A DNA stretch of 64,000 nt, taken from Paracoccus saliphilus. GTDB taxonomy: Bacteria > Pseudomonadota > Alphaproteobacteria > Rhodobacterales > Rhodobacteraceae. The notes beneath the pieces are model-generated. The model had not been told where the DNA came from and did not search any database. It was given only the letters and a program-made list of their open reading frames with translations. Below are positions 7,997-16,275 of the stretch, in pieces. Numbering within the stretch: position 1 is the stretch's first letter; the number at the start of each line of letters is the position of its first letter. The position numbers and the translations under genes are program-made. The stretch is taken from assembly GCF_028553805.1 (NCBI RefSeq), contig NZ_CP067140.1, positions 868,001 to 932,000 on the forward strand, in the 5' to 3' direction.

Positions 7997-8386
7997 TCAG
8001 ACTGGGCGATGCGTAGTGCCGCGTTCTGATCTTTGCCGCCTGAGGGCTTCGAATGCGCCCATAGCTCTTGCGATCGCTACTTCTGCCGCGTGCAAATCGA
8101 AGCCTAATCTCGCTTCCGGATGGCCCGTGAGGTCGAGCATAGCCTCAAATACCGCGTCGCATTCGCGGGCGAGGCACAGGAGATGATAACCGCTAGGGCT
8201 TCCTGAACCGTTCATCCAGGTTCTGGCGCTCCGGTCACTGGCGCCCGTCCAACGCATAATTGTCTTCACGGCCACACCAGTTCCACCCAGTTCGCCGCGC
8301 AAGGCATTGCTGATCTGCACGATATACTCGGTCTCTGATGGTGCACGCTGCATTCTAGGAAGTTTTCTACCGTTATTGGGAAGCAT
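7997..8386 (-). CDS. Putative DNA-binding protein next to the recombinase module
   Basis: A 129-residue protein starting at ATG 8384-8386 behind AGGAG. The middle (VAVKTIMRWTGASDRSARTWMNGSGSP) reads as a helix-turn-helix: helix, turn at GAS, recognition helix. The C-terminal part has YHLLCLARECDAVFEAML, and the protein ends in an arginine-rich tail. It is divergent from the serine recombinase with only 65 bp between the two starts, so it may control that operon. No precise family is recognised. Confidence 0.6.
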   Translation of the reverse strand: MLPNNGRKLPRMQRAPSETEYIVQISNALRGELGGTGVAVKTIMRWTGASDRSARTWMNGSGSPSGYHLLCLARECDAVFEAMLDLTGHPEARLGFDLHAAEVAIARAMGAFEALRRQRSERGTTHRPV

Positions 8387-8451
8387 TCTTCTGCTCCTTT
8401 CGGGTTAATGCTGTTCTGTGAATTACGCAGCGCAAGCCACTAGGGCAGGCA

Positions 8452-10023
8452 ATGATCATTAAGTGGAACAACGGCAGTGACGAACTCCCTGCGACCGAGC
8501 TGCAGGGCATACCGGCTGCTGAGTATGTCCGCATGTCAACCGAACATCAGCGGTATTCGACCGATAACCAGGCTGCAGCTATTCGTAAATATGCTGACGA
8601 ACGCGGTTTCCGCATCGTGCGTACCTACGCTGACGAAGGACGGAGTGGCCTCACCACTGGTGGCCGACCCGCTCTGCAGAAACTCTTCGATGACATCGAC
8701 AACGACCGCGCCGACTATCGCGCCTTGCTTGTCTACGATGTTAGCAGGTTGGGCCGGTGGCAGGATACCGATGAGGCGGCCAGCCACGAGCTCCGTTGCC
8801 GGCGTGCTGGCATCTCGGTTCATTACTGTGCCGAGCAGTTCGAGAATGACGGCAGCGTCGGTTCCTCAATTATCAAAACCGTTAAGCGCGCAATGGCAGG
8901 CGAGTACAGTCGCGAGTTGTCGGTCAAAGTCTTCGCAGGACAATCGAACCTTATTCGTTTGGGTTTTCGTCAGGGCGGTACCGCGGGTTTTGGGTTGCGA
9001 CGCCTTCTCGTAGATCAGCATGGCGTGGCCAAAGAGCAGCTTGAACAGGGGCAACAGAAGAGCATTGCCACCGATCGCGTGATCCTCGTTCCCGGCCCTG
9101 AGGCCGAGGTGAAAATCGTGCGAGAAATTTACCAACTATTCGTGGAGGGCAGCAAAGAATCGGACATCACGAATCTACTGAATTCTCGTCATATCCTCAC
9201 CGATTTAGGCCGACCGTGGACACGCGGAACAGTTCATCAGCTTCTGACAAACGAAAAGTATATCGGTAACAATGTTTGGGCGCGGACCTCGTTCAAATTA
9301 AAGAATCAACATGTGTCCAACCCCCGTGAGTCTTGGGTTCGCGCGGACGGTGTGTTCACGCCGATTGTCGATCAAGAATTGTTCGATAGGGCGCAGGCGA
9401 TCATCACAGCGCGTGCACAGCATATGAGTGATGAAGCCATGCTGGAGATCCTGCGAGAAATCTTCGAACGCAACGGAATGTTGTCCGGACTGATCATCGA
9501 CGAGATCGAGGGAGCGCCTTCAAGCAGCTCTTACCGTACCCGCTTCGGCGGGCTGCTCCGGGCTTACGCTTTGGTCGGGTTCTCACCCGATCGGGATTAT
9601 CGCTATATCGAGATCAACCGGAACCTGCGCGCACTTCATCCGACGGTGGTTGGGGAAGTTCTTGCCGGTTTGCGCCAGGCAGGGGGAACGGTCACCCAGG
9701 ATCCGTTAACAGACATCCTGACGATCAATGACGAATTCACCGCCACGATCGTTATTGCCCGGTGTTTTCATACGTCAGCGGGCTCCTTGCGGTGGAAGCT
9801 GCGGCTCGACACCGCGTTGAAACCTGATCTGACCGTCGCTGTGCGCATGGATGCGGACAATCATGAACCCCATGATTATTATTTACTACCGAGGTTGGAC
9901 ATGAGAACCGCGCTGCTCAGGCTGAGCGAACACAACGGTTTATCGCTCGACGCGTATCGCTTCGATTCATTGGGTTGTTTTTACGCTATGGCCGCGCGGC
10001 AGCCGTTTCCGAGGGCGGCATGA
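8452..10023 (+). CDS. Serine recombinase (resolvase plus recombinase domains)
   Basis: A 523-residue recombinase. The resolvase domain has the catalytic Ser29 in AEYVRMSTEHQ, the conserved arginines in DVSRLGRWQD and the GRPALQKLFDDI helix. The recombinase (PF07508-type) domain follows at about 180-270 (GFGLRRLL, TNEKYIGNNVWAR). The C-terminus lacks an obvious Cys4 zinc ribbon and continues into a domain I do not recognise (residues 330-523). Its stop codon overlaps the start of the next gene (ATGA), and that gene overlaps a third, so this recombinase is co-translated with two ParB-like proteins. This is not the order of a simple phage integrase or a Tn3 resolvase. Confidence 0.88.
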   Translation: MIIKWNNGSDELPATELQGIPAAEYVRMSTEHQRYSTDNQAAAIRKYADERGFRIVRTYADEGRSGLTTGGRPALQKLFDDIDNDRADYRALLVYDVSRLGRWQDTDEAASHELRCRRAGISVHYCAEQFENDGSVGSSIIKTVKRAMAGEYSRELSVKVFAGQSNLIRLGFRQGGTAGFGLRRLLVDQHGVAKEQLEQGQQKSIATDRVILVPGPEAEVKIVREIYQLFVEGSKESDITNLLNSRHILTDLGRPWTRGTVHQLLTNEKYIGNNVWARTSFKLKNQHVSNPRESWVRADGVFTPIVDQELFDRAQAIITARAQHMSDEAMLEILREIFERNGMLSGLIIDEIEGAPSSSSYRTRFGGLLRAYALVGFSPDRDYRYIEINRNLRALHPTVVGEVLAGLRQAGGTVTQDPLTDILTINDEFTATIVIARCFHTSAGSLRWKLRLDTALKPDLTVAVRMDADNHEPHDYYLLPRLDMRTALLRLSEHNGLSLDAYRFDSLGCFYAMAARQPFPRAA

Positions 10024-10916
10024 TGGGAGCCCGGCCTGCACAGCGCGTCGAGTGGATCCCAATTGAGCGCATCAATGTCCTCAACCCTCGCCTCCGGAAT
10101 AAGCGAGTATTCAAGGAAATTGTTGATAATATTTCAAAAATCGGGCTAAAACGGCCAATTACCGTGACCCGTCGGATGGAAGCTGGCGGTCCCTATTATG
10201 ATCTCGTTTGTGGACAAGGACGGCTCGAAGCCTATCAGGCACTTGGCCAGCAGGATGTACCTGCGCTCGTGGTTACTGCGGATGCCGAAGATTGCATGAT
10301 AGCGAGCCTGGTCGAAAACTGTGCCCGCCGTCAGCACAAGGCAATCGACTTGCTGCGAGATATTGGTGCCATGCGCGAGCGCGGTTATTCGTCAGCTGAT
10401 ATTGCCAGAAAAACCGGCTTGTCGACGGAATATGTCAATGGTGTGGCTCATTTGCTCGAGAAAGGAGAGCAACGCCTCCTGAGTTCGGTGGAAGCCCGAA
10501 CGATCCCTATTAGCGTGGCAGTGGAAATCGCGGAGGCTGGCGACCACGATGTCCAGCGAGTGTTGCAGGACGCCTATGACAAGGGGCTTCTGCGAGGCAA
10601 GCGTTTGTTGGCAGCCAAGAAATTGGTCGAGACTCGTCGTCGTCGGGGCAAGGGGCTTACTGCACAAAAATCTTCTGCAACGAAGCGCTTGTCCACCGCT
10701 GCTTTGATGAAGGCTTATCAGGAGGAAGCCGAGCGCAAGCGCGACATGATCCGGCGAGCCAACGCTGCCCGCGACAGGTTGGTTCTGATCATCGAAGCCT
10801 TCAGGCGGCTTTCACATGACGAGACCTTCATAGGAATACTTGAGGATGAAGGGCTTGCGATCATGCCTGAGCGCATCGCCACACGTTTGGCGGAGGCCCG
10901 GGAGACACGGATATGA
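10020..10916 (+). CDS. ParB-like protein coupled to serine recombinase (first)
   Basis: A 298-residue protein with a ParB/Srx-type N-terminal domain (IERINVLNPRLRNKRVFKEIVDNISKIG is the entry; CGQGRLEAYQALGQ is the ligand-loop motif) followed by an HTH (YSSADIARKTGLSTEYVNGV) and a helical C-terminus rich in Lys and Arg. The start is taken at ATG 10020 because it overlaps the recombinase stop and follows GAGGG; an ATG at 10023 is equally possible. There is no ParA. In partition proteins this domain binds CTP and spreads on DNA; here the operon suggests a role in assembling or directing recombination, which is inference. Confidence 0.75.
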   Translation: MMGARPAQRVEWIPIERINVLNPRLRNKRVFKEIVDNISKIGLKRPITVTRRMEAGGPYYDLVCGQGRLEAYQALGQQDVPALVVTADAEDCMIASLVENCARRQHKAIDLLRDIGAMRERGYSSADIARKTGLSTEYVNGVAHLLEKGEQRLLSSVEARTIPISVAVEIAEAGDHDVQRVLQDAYDKGLLRGKRLLAAKKLVETRRRRGKGLTAQKSSATKRLSTAALMKAYQEEAERKRDMIRRANAARDRLVLIIEAFRRLSHDETFIGILEDEGLAIMPERIATRLAEARETRI

Positions 10917-11806
10917 CAAGGAAACAATCCGCACCTCAGGTGAAAATCGGCTTCGAGGAAACCAGCCTGCGGATATCGATTGATGCCATACTCCCGCTGC
11001 ACGAAATCTCTGAGAGAGTTCGAAAGTCGGTCAAATATAGTCAAATCGCCGCGTCGATTGCGGAGGTCGGCATCATCGAGCCCCCAGTTATCGTTCGTGA
11101 CCGTGATGATAGGGATCGGTTCCATCTCCTCGATGGTCATTTACGTATCGACATCCTTAAAAATCGCGGTGAAGCTGAGGTTGTCTGCCTGATTGCACTT
11201 GATGATGAAGCTTTTACTTACAACAAGCGTGTCAGCCGGATCGCGATCATCCAAGAGCATAAGATGATTTTGAACGCGATCCGCAAGGGAGTTTCCGAGG
11301 AACGTCTGGCGCGAGCGCTTAATGTCAATATCGCGAATATCCGCATGAAGCGGAACCTGCTTGTTGGTATTTGTCCCGAAGCAGCCGAGCTTCTACGTGA
11401 TAAACACGTCCCGATTACTGTGTTCACGGAACTGCGCTACCTGAAGCCCATGCGGCAGATAGAGGCGGCGCAATCGATGATTACGATGAATCGCTACTCT
11501 ACAGGCTATGCCCGCTCTCTGGTTGCATCGACACCAGAGGACCAGTTGGTTGAAGGTCGCGAGCGACGCCCGCGCGGTTTGACGGAGGAGCAAATCGCGG
11601 TAATGCAGCGCGAATCGGAAAATCTAGACCGAGAGTTCAAATTGGTCGAGCAGAGCTATGGCGCAGATCAGCTCGACCTGGTTCAGGCTGTTGGTTATGT
11701 GAACCATTTGCTGGGAAACGCTCGCATCGTCAGGCATCTTGCGCAGCATCATGCTGATATCCTCACCGAATTACAGAAGATTGTAGACATGTTGGAGGCC
11801 GCATGA
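10913..11806 (+). CDS. RepB-C-like ParB-family protein coupled to serine recombinase (second)
   Basis: A 297-residue protein starting inside the previous stop (ATGA at 10913). It has a ParB-like N-terminal domain (ISIDAILPLHEISERV, LLDGHLRIDILKNRG) and a helical C-terminal half with PITVFTELRYLKPMRQIEAAQSM, which resembles the C-terminal domain of RepB plasmid partition proteins. It is a divergent partner of the gene before it, not a recent copy. Together the three genes form a closed unit with no repA or repC, so plasmid replication is unlikely. Confidence 0.72.
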   Translation: MTRKQSAPQVKIGFEETSLRISIDAILPLHEISERVRKSVKYSQIAASIAEVGIIEPPVIVRDRDDRDRFHLLDGHLRIDILKNRGEAEVVCLIALDDEAFTYNKRVSRIAIIQEHKMILNAIRKGVSEERLARALNVNIANIRMKRNLLVGICPEAAELLRDKHVPITVFTELRYLKPMRQIEAAQSMITMNRYSTGYARSLVASTPEDQLVEGRERRPRGLTEEQIAVMQRESENLDREFKLVEQSYGADQLDLVQAVGYVNHLLGNARIVRHLAQHHADILTELQKIVDMLEAA

Positions 11807-12388
11807 GGTGGCCAGAAGTGCCATCTTATTCTCTGAATAGGGAAATTACTCTGCACTTTGTTGGCCCGGTTTTCATGTGTCAGGATTACCGGAAACCCCG
11901 CAGCGGCAGCCCATTCCGTGTTTCGCCCTGGCGGTAGCTGACGGCACATAGGCCTCAAGACGGATCAGCTTCTACCACTATATCAGCTCGATACGGGCCA
12001 GAAAAGACAGGCGGCTTAACTCTGCCTTGTCATGCGCTTCGCTATCGGCTTTGCGGGATGGCGAAGGAAACTTTTCTTGGCGAGAAAGGAAGAAATAGTG
12101 CGCAAAGCCTCGGCTAACCATTTGATTTTTCGTGTTTTGTGAGGGCGAATTAGGTGGCAATTCACAATTTGGAAAGAGGCAGATAGTTCTGCCCTTTTTA
12201 TCGGTGATTTTGCCTCAATCGCATCTGCATATGATAGCCAATACATTGATATTTCGACTGTTCTATGTGATTCGCGCTACCTAGGGCCAAGAGGTCGTGC
12301 CTCTTGGGGCGGAAACCGGAAGTTCGCTGCAAGTGCTGCTTTCAAAAGATAGACTTGGCAAAGCGGCCGTTTGGTTCACGGAACCCGT
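11807..12388. other. Non-coding stretch after the recombinase-ParB operon
   Basis: No convincing gene. It starts with an imperfect inverted repeat, GGCCAGAAGTGC (about 11811) against GCACTTTGTTGGCC (about 11855), right after the last ParB-like gene. This could be a recombination site of the module or the end of a mobile unit. Further on it is AT-richer than the flanking operon, and a terminator lies at 12178-12199. Confidence 0.45.
12178..12199 (+). terminator. Intrinsic terminator
   Basis: GGCAGA (12178-12183) pairs with TCTGCC (12188-12193) over a TAGT loop and is followed by CTTTTT. It may end transcription from the recombinase-ParB operon about 370 nt upstream. Confidence 0.55.
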
Positions 12389-13302
12389 TTACATAGTATC
12401 AGACGGTTTCTCGGAGATGTCGCGCGTCACTGCGGCCACCATCTTACCGTCAGCGAGTCCCTCATTTACTGCCGCACACTTCTCTCCCACGCGCGCCACG
12501 AGTTCCTCGAAGTTCACCGCTTTGCCAGCGACGGTCTTACGAAAGGCGCTTCTTTTGACCTTCTTGGTCTTGTCTTTCTCGAGCTTTCTTGGACGAGCTG
12601 CATTTACAAGAACATAGATACCTGTGTGGGACGAAGGCTCAAACAGATACTGCTTCGAAAGCTGTTCACCCGGAGTGTTGACCAGCTCATCCCCAGTCCA
12701 ATGCTTCATATCGGCAAGCTTAATTTCGACCGACACCTTCCCTAAAGCATCAACTCTTGAGTGCATCCTGAGATCAGGCCGCTTCTCACCCGCAACTTCT
12801 TGCTCCCTGACAACGGTGTAGTAGCGTTCCCCCACGTCTCTCAGGCGGGCGGCAAGCCAATTTCTTAAATCGCCTTCTTTCGCTTCGCCCCGCCGGAAGA
12901 AGGCGCTTTCATCATCGTCGGAAGTATGCAGCCGCTCGAGGAGCGTCTCTAGATGCGTTTGGCAGAGCTTCCTGAACTCTTCCACAGTCGATGGTGGCTT
13001 GGACTGATCGTTGAGAAACTGAATTGCTTCATCAGGTAAGATTTCCGGCCTTCTCCCCGCTCCTCGCTTCATCAACTCGATCTGATACAAGAAAGTGTCT
13101 CGGTAGCTCGAAAGTACCTTTGACTTTGCAAGTCTTTCAAATGCACTGACAACATCGGGTGTTTGAATCGCCGCCAACATATTGATGTAGTTTCGCCTGT
13201 TGCTCTCCGCGTGGTCCTCTTTGCCCGGCGAGTAGACAGTCTCGTGCTTCACATCCTTCTCAGGCGGCCATGCCAAGTATGATGCCTGAACCAGCCACTC
13301 TA
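12389..13302 (-). pseudogene. C-terminal fragment of a NACHT/STAND-type defence protein with PD-(D/E)XK nuclease end
   Basis: The minus-strand frame is open from the IS5 boundary; it begins EWLVQASYLAWPPEKDVKHE at the junction, and a TTG at 13276 is only a nominal start. The pattern YLAWPPEKDV...SPGKEDHAES, a helical stretch, then RPDLRM (Asp168 counted from the TTG), VSVEIKLAD (Glu184-x-Lys186) and EQLSKQY is what I associate with the C-terminal ends of large NACHT or NTPase defence proteins carrying a PD-(D/E)XK nuclease. The N-terminal NTPase part is missing: the reading frame is cut exactly at the IS5 target TA, and no continuation was seen beyond the insertion elements. It is therefore most likely a dead remnant. 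Confidence 0.65.
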
Positions 13303-13365
13303 GGCTCAGGACCCATTGATTGACTTTTGGGTTTGTGATTCATCGCCAGAAAAAAGAGCGGTGAC

Positions 13366-13737
13366 ATGAGCAATCTCTTCTGGCTGACTGACGCGCAGAT
13401 GGCGCGCCTCGAACCTTACTTCCCGAAGTCGCATGGTCGCCCCCGGGTGGATGACCGACGTGTTCTGAGCGGGATAATATTCATTAATCGCAACGGCTTG
13501 CGGTGGTGCGATGCACCGAAGGAATATGGCCCGGCGAAGACACTCTACAATCGCTGGAAACGTTGGAGCGACCGCGGGGTCTTTGCGAGGATCATGATGG
13601 GCTTGGCCGCCGAAAGCACGGACCACAAGACGATCATGATCGACGCGACATATCTGAAAGCGCACCGCACGGCCTCGAGCCTGCAGGTTAAAAAGGGGGG
13701 CGAAACCGCCAGATCGGGCGCACAAAAGGCGGCATGA
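13366..13737 (+). CDS. IS5-family transposase, OrfA
   Basis: A 123-residue N-terminal transposase part (DUF4096-like start MSNLFWLTDAQMARLEPYFP, with the first catalytic Asp in MIDATYLKAHR). It overlaps OrfB in the -1 frame. The run AAAAAGGGGGGC at 13690-13701 lies just after the last base where the -1 frame has a stop (TAA at 13689), so a programmed -1 frameshift there would give the full DDE protein. Confidence 0.88.
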   Translation: MSNLFWLTDAQMARLEPYFPKSHGRPRVDDRRVLSGIIFINRNGLRWCDAPKEYGPAKTLYNRWKRWSDRGVFARIMMGLAAESTDHKTIMIDATYLKAHRTASSLQVKKGGETARSGAQKAA

Positions 13738-14123
13738 ACACCAAGCTGCATGCGGTCACAGATGCGAAGGGCCGCCCGATCCGGTTCTTCATGTCGGCGG
13801 GACAGGTGAGCGATTATACCGGCGCGGCGGCCCTGTTGGACGGCTTGCCGAAGGCGGATTGGCTCCTGGGGGACCGGGGATACGATGCCGGCTGGCTGCG
13901 AGAAGCATTGAAAGACAAGGGGATAAAGGTTTGCATCCCGGGTCGAAAGTCCCGCAAGAAGCCGGTGAAATACGACAAGCGGCGATACAAACGCCGCAAT
14001 CGGATTGAGATCATGTTTGGTCGGCTGAAGGATTGGCGGCGAGTCGCAACCCGATATGACCGCTGCCCGGAGACCTTCCTCTCCGCCATCGCACTTGCCG
14101 CGACGATCCTATTTTGGCTCTGA
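13734..14123 (+). CDS. IS5-family transposase, OrfB
   Basis: The 129-residue C-terminal DDE part: the second Asp in LLGDRGYDAGWLR and the Glu in RRNRIEIMFGRLKDWRR, the YREK-like signature of the IS4/IS5 superfamily. The natural product is probably the OrfA-OrfB fusion made by frameshifting; the ATG at 13734 is nominal. Confidence 0.88.
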   Translation: MNTKLHAVTDAKGRPIRFFMSAGQVSDYTGAAALLDGLPKADWLLGDRGYDAGWLREALKDKGIKVCIPGRKSRKKPVKYDKRRYKRRNRIEIMFGRLKDWRRVATRYDRCPETFLSAIALAATILFWL

Positions 14124-14146
14124 AACGCAATGAGTCTGGAGCCTAG

Positions 14147-15588
14147 CACTACTTTGGCAGATTTTTGCTGATACGACAATCTCCGGATTCACGGGAGGTG
14201 TTTTGGGTGATTCATAGGGAGCCAGCTTTGAGGGAGGCTGGCGGATTATGGAGAACTGGCGGGACGATCTGGAGACATGGCTGGCACCGTTTATTGCGGG
14301 GCTTGGGCACAAGACGCGGGGGCGGATGTGTCCGGCCTATGTTGCCGGGTTGATCGGCCCGGGTGATCGCAAGAGCGTGCAGCCGATGGCCGAGCGGGAC
14401 AGGGCGGTCAGCTATGACCAACTGCATCATTTCATCGCCGACGGGGTCTGGGACAGCGCGCCGCTGGAAGCGGCCTTGCTGGCCGAGGCCGACAGGCTGG
14501 TTGGCGGCGCGGAGGCCTTTCTGGTCATCGATGATACCTGTCTGCCGAAGAAGGGCGAACGCTCGGTTGGGGTTGCGCCACAATATGCCTCCTCGCTGGG
14601 CAAGACCGCGAATTGCCAGTCGCTGGTCTCGGTAACACTGGCGTCGCGCGAGGTGCCGGTGGCGGTGGGGTTGCGGCTGTTTCTACCGGAAGTCTGGACC
14701 GACGATCCCGACCGCATGGCCCGAGCCCGGGTGCCGGAATATCGGCGAGCGGCCCTGAGTAAACCTGAGATTGCCATCGAGGAGATTGACCGGGTGAGGG
14801 ATGCGGGCGTCCGCTTCGGCTGTGTGCTGGCCGATGCGGGTTACGGATCGGGCGGGCCTTTCCGCCAGTCTCTGAGCGAGCGCGGCCTTGCATGGGCGGT
14901 CGGCCTGTCGCGGCGCCAGAACGTCTATCCGGCGGATGTCGGGCTGGTCTTTCCCGAGGTGGGACGCGGTCGCCGCCGCAAATATCACCTCCCCGACCGC
15001 GTGGCCGTTTCCGCTGAACAGATGCTGAAGGACGAGAAATGGCGGAAGGTCAGCTGGAGGCGTGGGACCAAAGGCAGGTTGAATTGCCAGTTCGCCGCAA
15101 TCCGTGTCCGCATCGCCGATGGCTATCGGCATCGCATGGCGGATGGCCGTGTGCAGGCTATGCCTGGTGACGAGGAGGTTTGGCTGATCGGTGAACGCCG
15201 TGCGACCGGCGAACGGAAATATTACGCCTCGAACCTGCCAGCCGACACCTGCCTCAAGACGCTCGCCGCTACCGTCAAGGCCCGATGGATCTGCGAACAG
15301 GCGCATCAACAACTCAAGGAAGAGCTTGGTCTCGATCATTTCGAGGGGCGGTCCTGGACGGGTCTTCACCGACACGCACTGATGACGATGATCGCCTACG
15401 CCTTCCTCCAATCCCGCCGCCTCAAGGCTGCGGGACGGGGGAAAAAGAGTCCCGGGACCACCCCCACAACCAACCATGCCAGCCGTCAGGCAAGCAATCC
15501 TCGATATCCTGGAGCGTCCACCGCCTATTCGATGCCCTCATTGCGAAAGGCGTATCGCAGCGGGTGAGAAAAATCTGCCAAAGTAGTG
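14147..15588 (+). mobile_element. IS701-family insertion sequence
   Basis: The 1,442-bp element has perfect 20-bp ends, CACTACTTTGGCAGATTTTT at the left and its reverse complement at the right (15569-15588). CTAG is duplicated at 14143-14146 and 15589-15592, the usual IS701 target duplication. The left CTAG is the junction of the IS5 element, so IS701 came after IS5. Confidence 0.88.
14248..15567 (+). CDS. IS701-family transposase, frameshifted near the C-terminus
   Basis: A 439-residue DDE transposase (FLVIDDTCLPKKG, LADAGYGSGGPFR, KARWICEQAHQQLKEELGLDHFEGRSW hold the acidic residues). After about residue 400 the frame turns into TTPTTNHASRQASNPRY. The neighbouring frame reads PPPQPTMPAVRQAILD, then ERPPPIRCPHCERRI, a sensible C-terminus with a Cys-x-x-Cys pair, and stops at TAG 15584-15586 inside the right inverted repeat. 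A one-base indel near 15437-15460 (G5A5 and CCCGGG runs) is therefore likely, either a real mutation or a sequencing error. The catalytic part is complete. Confidence 0.82.
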   Translation: MENWRDDLETWLAPFIAGLGHKTRGRMCPAYVAGLIGPGDRKSVQPMAERDRAVSYDQLHHFIADGVWDSAPLEAALLAEADRLVGGAEAFLVIDDTCLPKKGERSVGVAPQYASSLGKTANCQSLVSVTLASREVPVAVGLRLFLPEVWTDDPDRMARARVPEYRRAALSKPEIAIEEIDRVRDAGVRFGCVLADAGYGSGGPFRQSLSERGLAWAVGLSRRQNVYPADVGLVFPEVGRGRRRKYHLPDRVAVSAEQMLKDEKWRKVSWRRGTKGRLNCQFAAIRVRIADGYRHRMADGRVQAMPGDEEVWLIGERRATGERKYYASNLPADTCLKTLAATVKARWICEQAHQQLKEELGLDHFEGRSWTGLHRHALMTMIAYAFLQSRRLKAAGRGKKSPGTTPTTNHASRQASNPRYPGASTAYSMPSLRKAYRSG

Positions 15589-15805
15589 CTAGGAAAACGG
15601 AGGATCAGAAATGGCGAACAAGCGTCACAAACCCGAAGAAATTGTCACGAAGTTGCGGCAAGTTGAGGTCTTGGTCGGCCAAGGAATGTCGCGTGTCGAT
15701 GCGATCCGTGAAGTTCGCGTTACCGAACAGACCTATTACCGTTGGCGCAAGCAATATGGCGGTATGGGAAGCGACCAACTGAAAGAACTCAAGCGACTTC
15801 AGAAT

Positions 15806-15844
15806 TGAGCCTGTGAACGCCACCGGTTCGAGAGAGCAGGCGAA
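15806..15844. repeat. Hairpin insertion 1 in IS3 transposase (TGAG...CGAA, 39 nt)
   Basis: Starts TGAG and ends CGAA, with CCTG (15810-15813) pairing CAGG (15837-15840) and an inner GAAC...GTTC. It introduces the TGA stop that ends OrfA. It agrees with insertion 2 at 27 of 39 positions with no gaps. Confidence 0.55.
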
Positions 15845-15905
15845 CAATGAACGGCTGAGAAGGGCTGTGTCGGAGCTGACGTTGGACAAGCTGATCTTGG
15901 GGGAA

Positions 15906-15944
15906 TGAGGCATGGAATGCCACTGGTTCGAATGACATGCCGAA
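15906..15944. repeat. Hairpin insertion 2 in IS3 transposase (TGAG...CGAA, 39 nt)
   Basis: Starts TGAG and ends CGAA, with GCATG (15910-15914) pairing CATGC (15936-15940) and an inner GAA...TTC around TGCCACTGG. It interrupts the OrfA end, between LILGE and the KGNF/LLSPARRR overlap region. Exactly the same length as insertion 1. Confidence 0.55.
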
Positions 15945-16230
15945 TGCCAAGGGAAACTTCTGAGCCCCGCTCGCCGTCGCGCCTGCATCGATCATGTGCG
16001 CAGCCAGATGAAGGTTTCCGAGCGTCGTGTGTGTCGTGTGCTGGGCCAACATCGCTCCACCCAAAGATATCCACCGCAAGGACGTGCCGACGAAGAGCGG
16101 CTGGTCGCAGACATGATCGAACTGGCCCGTCAATATGGCAGCTCAGGCTATCGTCGGATCGCAGCTCTGCTGAGAGAAGCTGGATGGCAGGTGAACGATA
16201 AACGCGTCGAAAGGCTGTGGCGGCGAGACT

Positions 16231-16275
16231 GAGGAGGATCAGGAAACAGTCCGGGGGACTGTTTGCCCGACGAAG
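16231..16275. repeat. Hairpin insertion 3 in IS3 transposase (TGAG...CGAA, 45 nt)
   Basis: Starts TGAG and ends ACGAA. The core AAACAGTCC (16245-16253), GGG, GGACTGTTT (16257-16265) is a perfect 9-bp inverted repeat, with an outer TCAGG/CCCGA pair one mismatch from perfect. It supplies the TGA that ends the OrfB N-terminal part after RLWRRD. Confidence 0.55.

Larger units (their letters stand above)
13303..14143 (+). mobile_element. IS5-family (IS427-type) insertion sequence, complete
   Basis: The 841-bp element starts GGCTCAGGACCCATTG and ends CAATGAGTCTGGAGCC, imperfect 16-bp inverted repeats. TA flanks both sides (13301-13302 and 14144-14145), reading CTAG across each junction, the IS427-group preference. 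It carries orfA and orfB in overlapping frames. It interrupts the NACHT-type gene on its left. On its right the CTAG was used as target by an IS701-family element. Confidence 0.88.

Noticed and set aside
10020..11806. Plasmid replication/partition locus
   Set aside because: There is no ParA/RepA ATPase or RepC, and the ParB-like genes are coupled to a recombinase.
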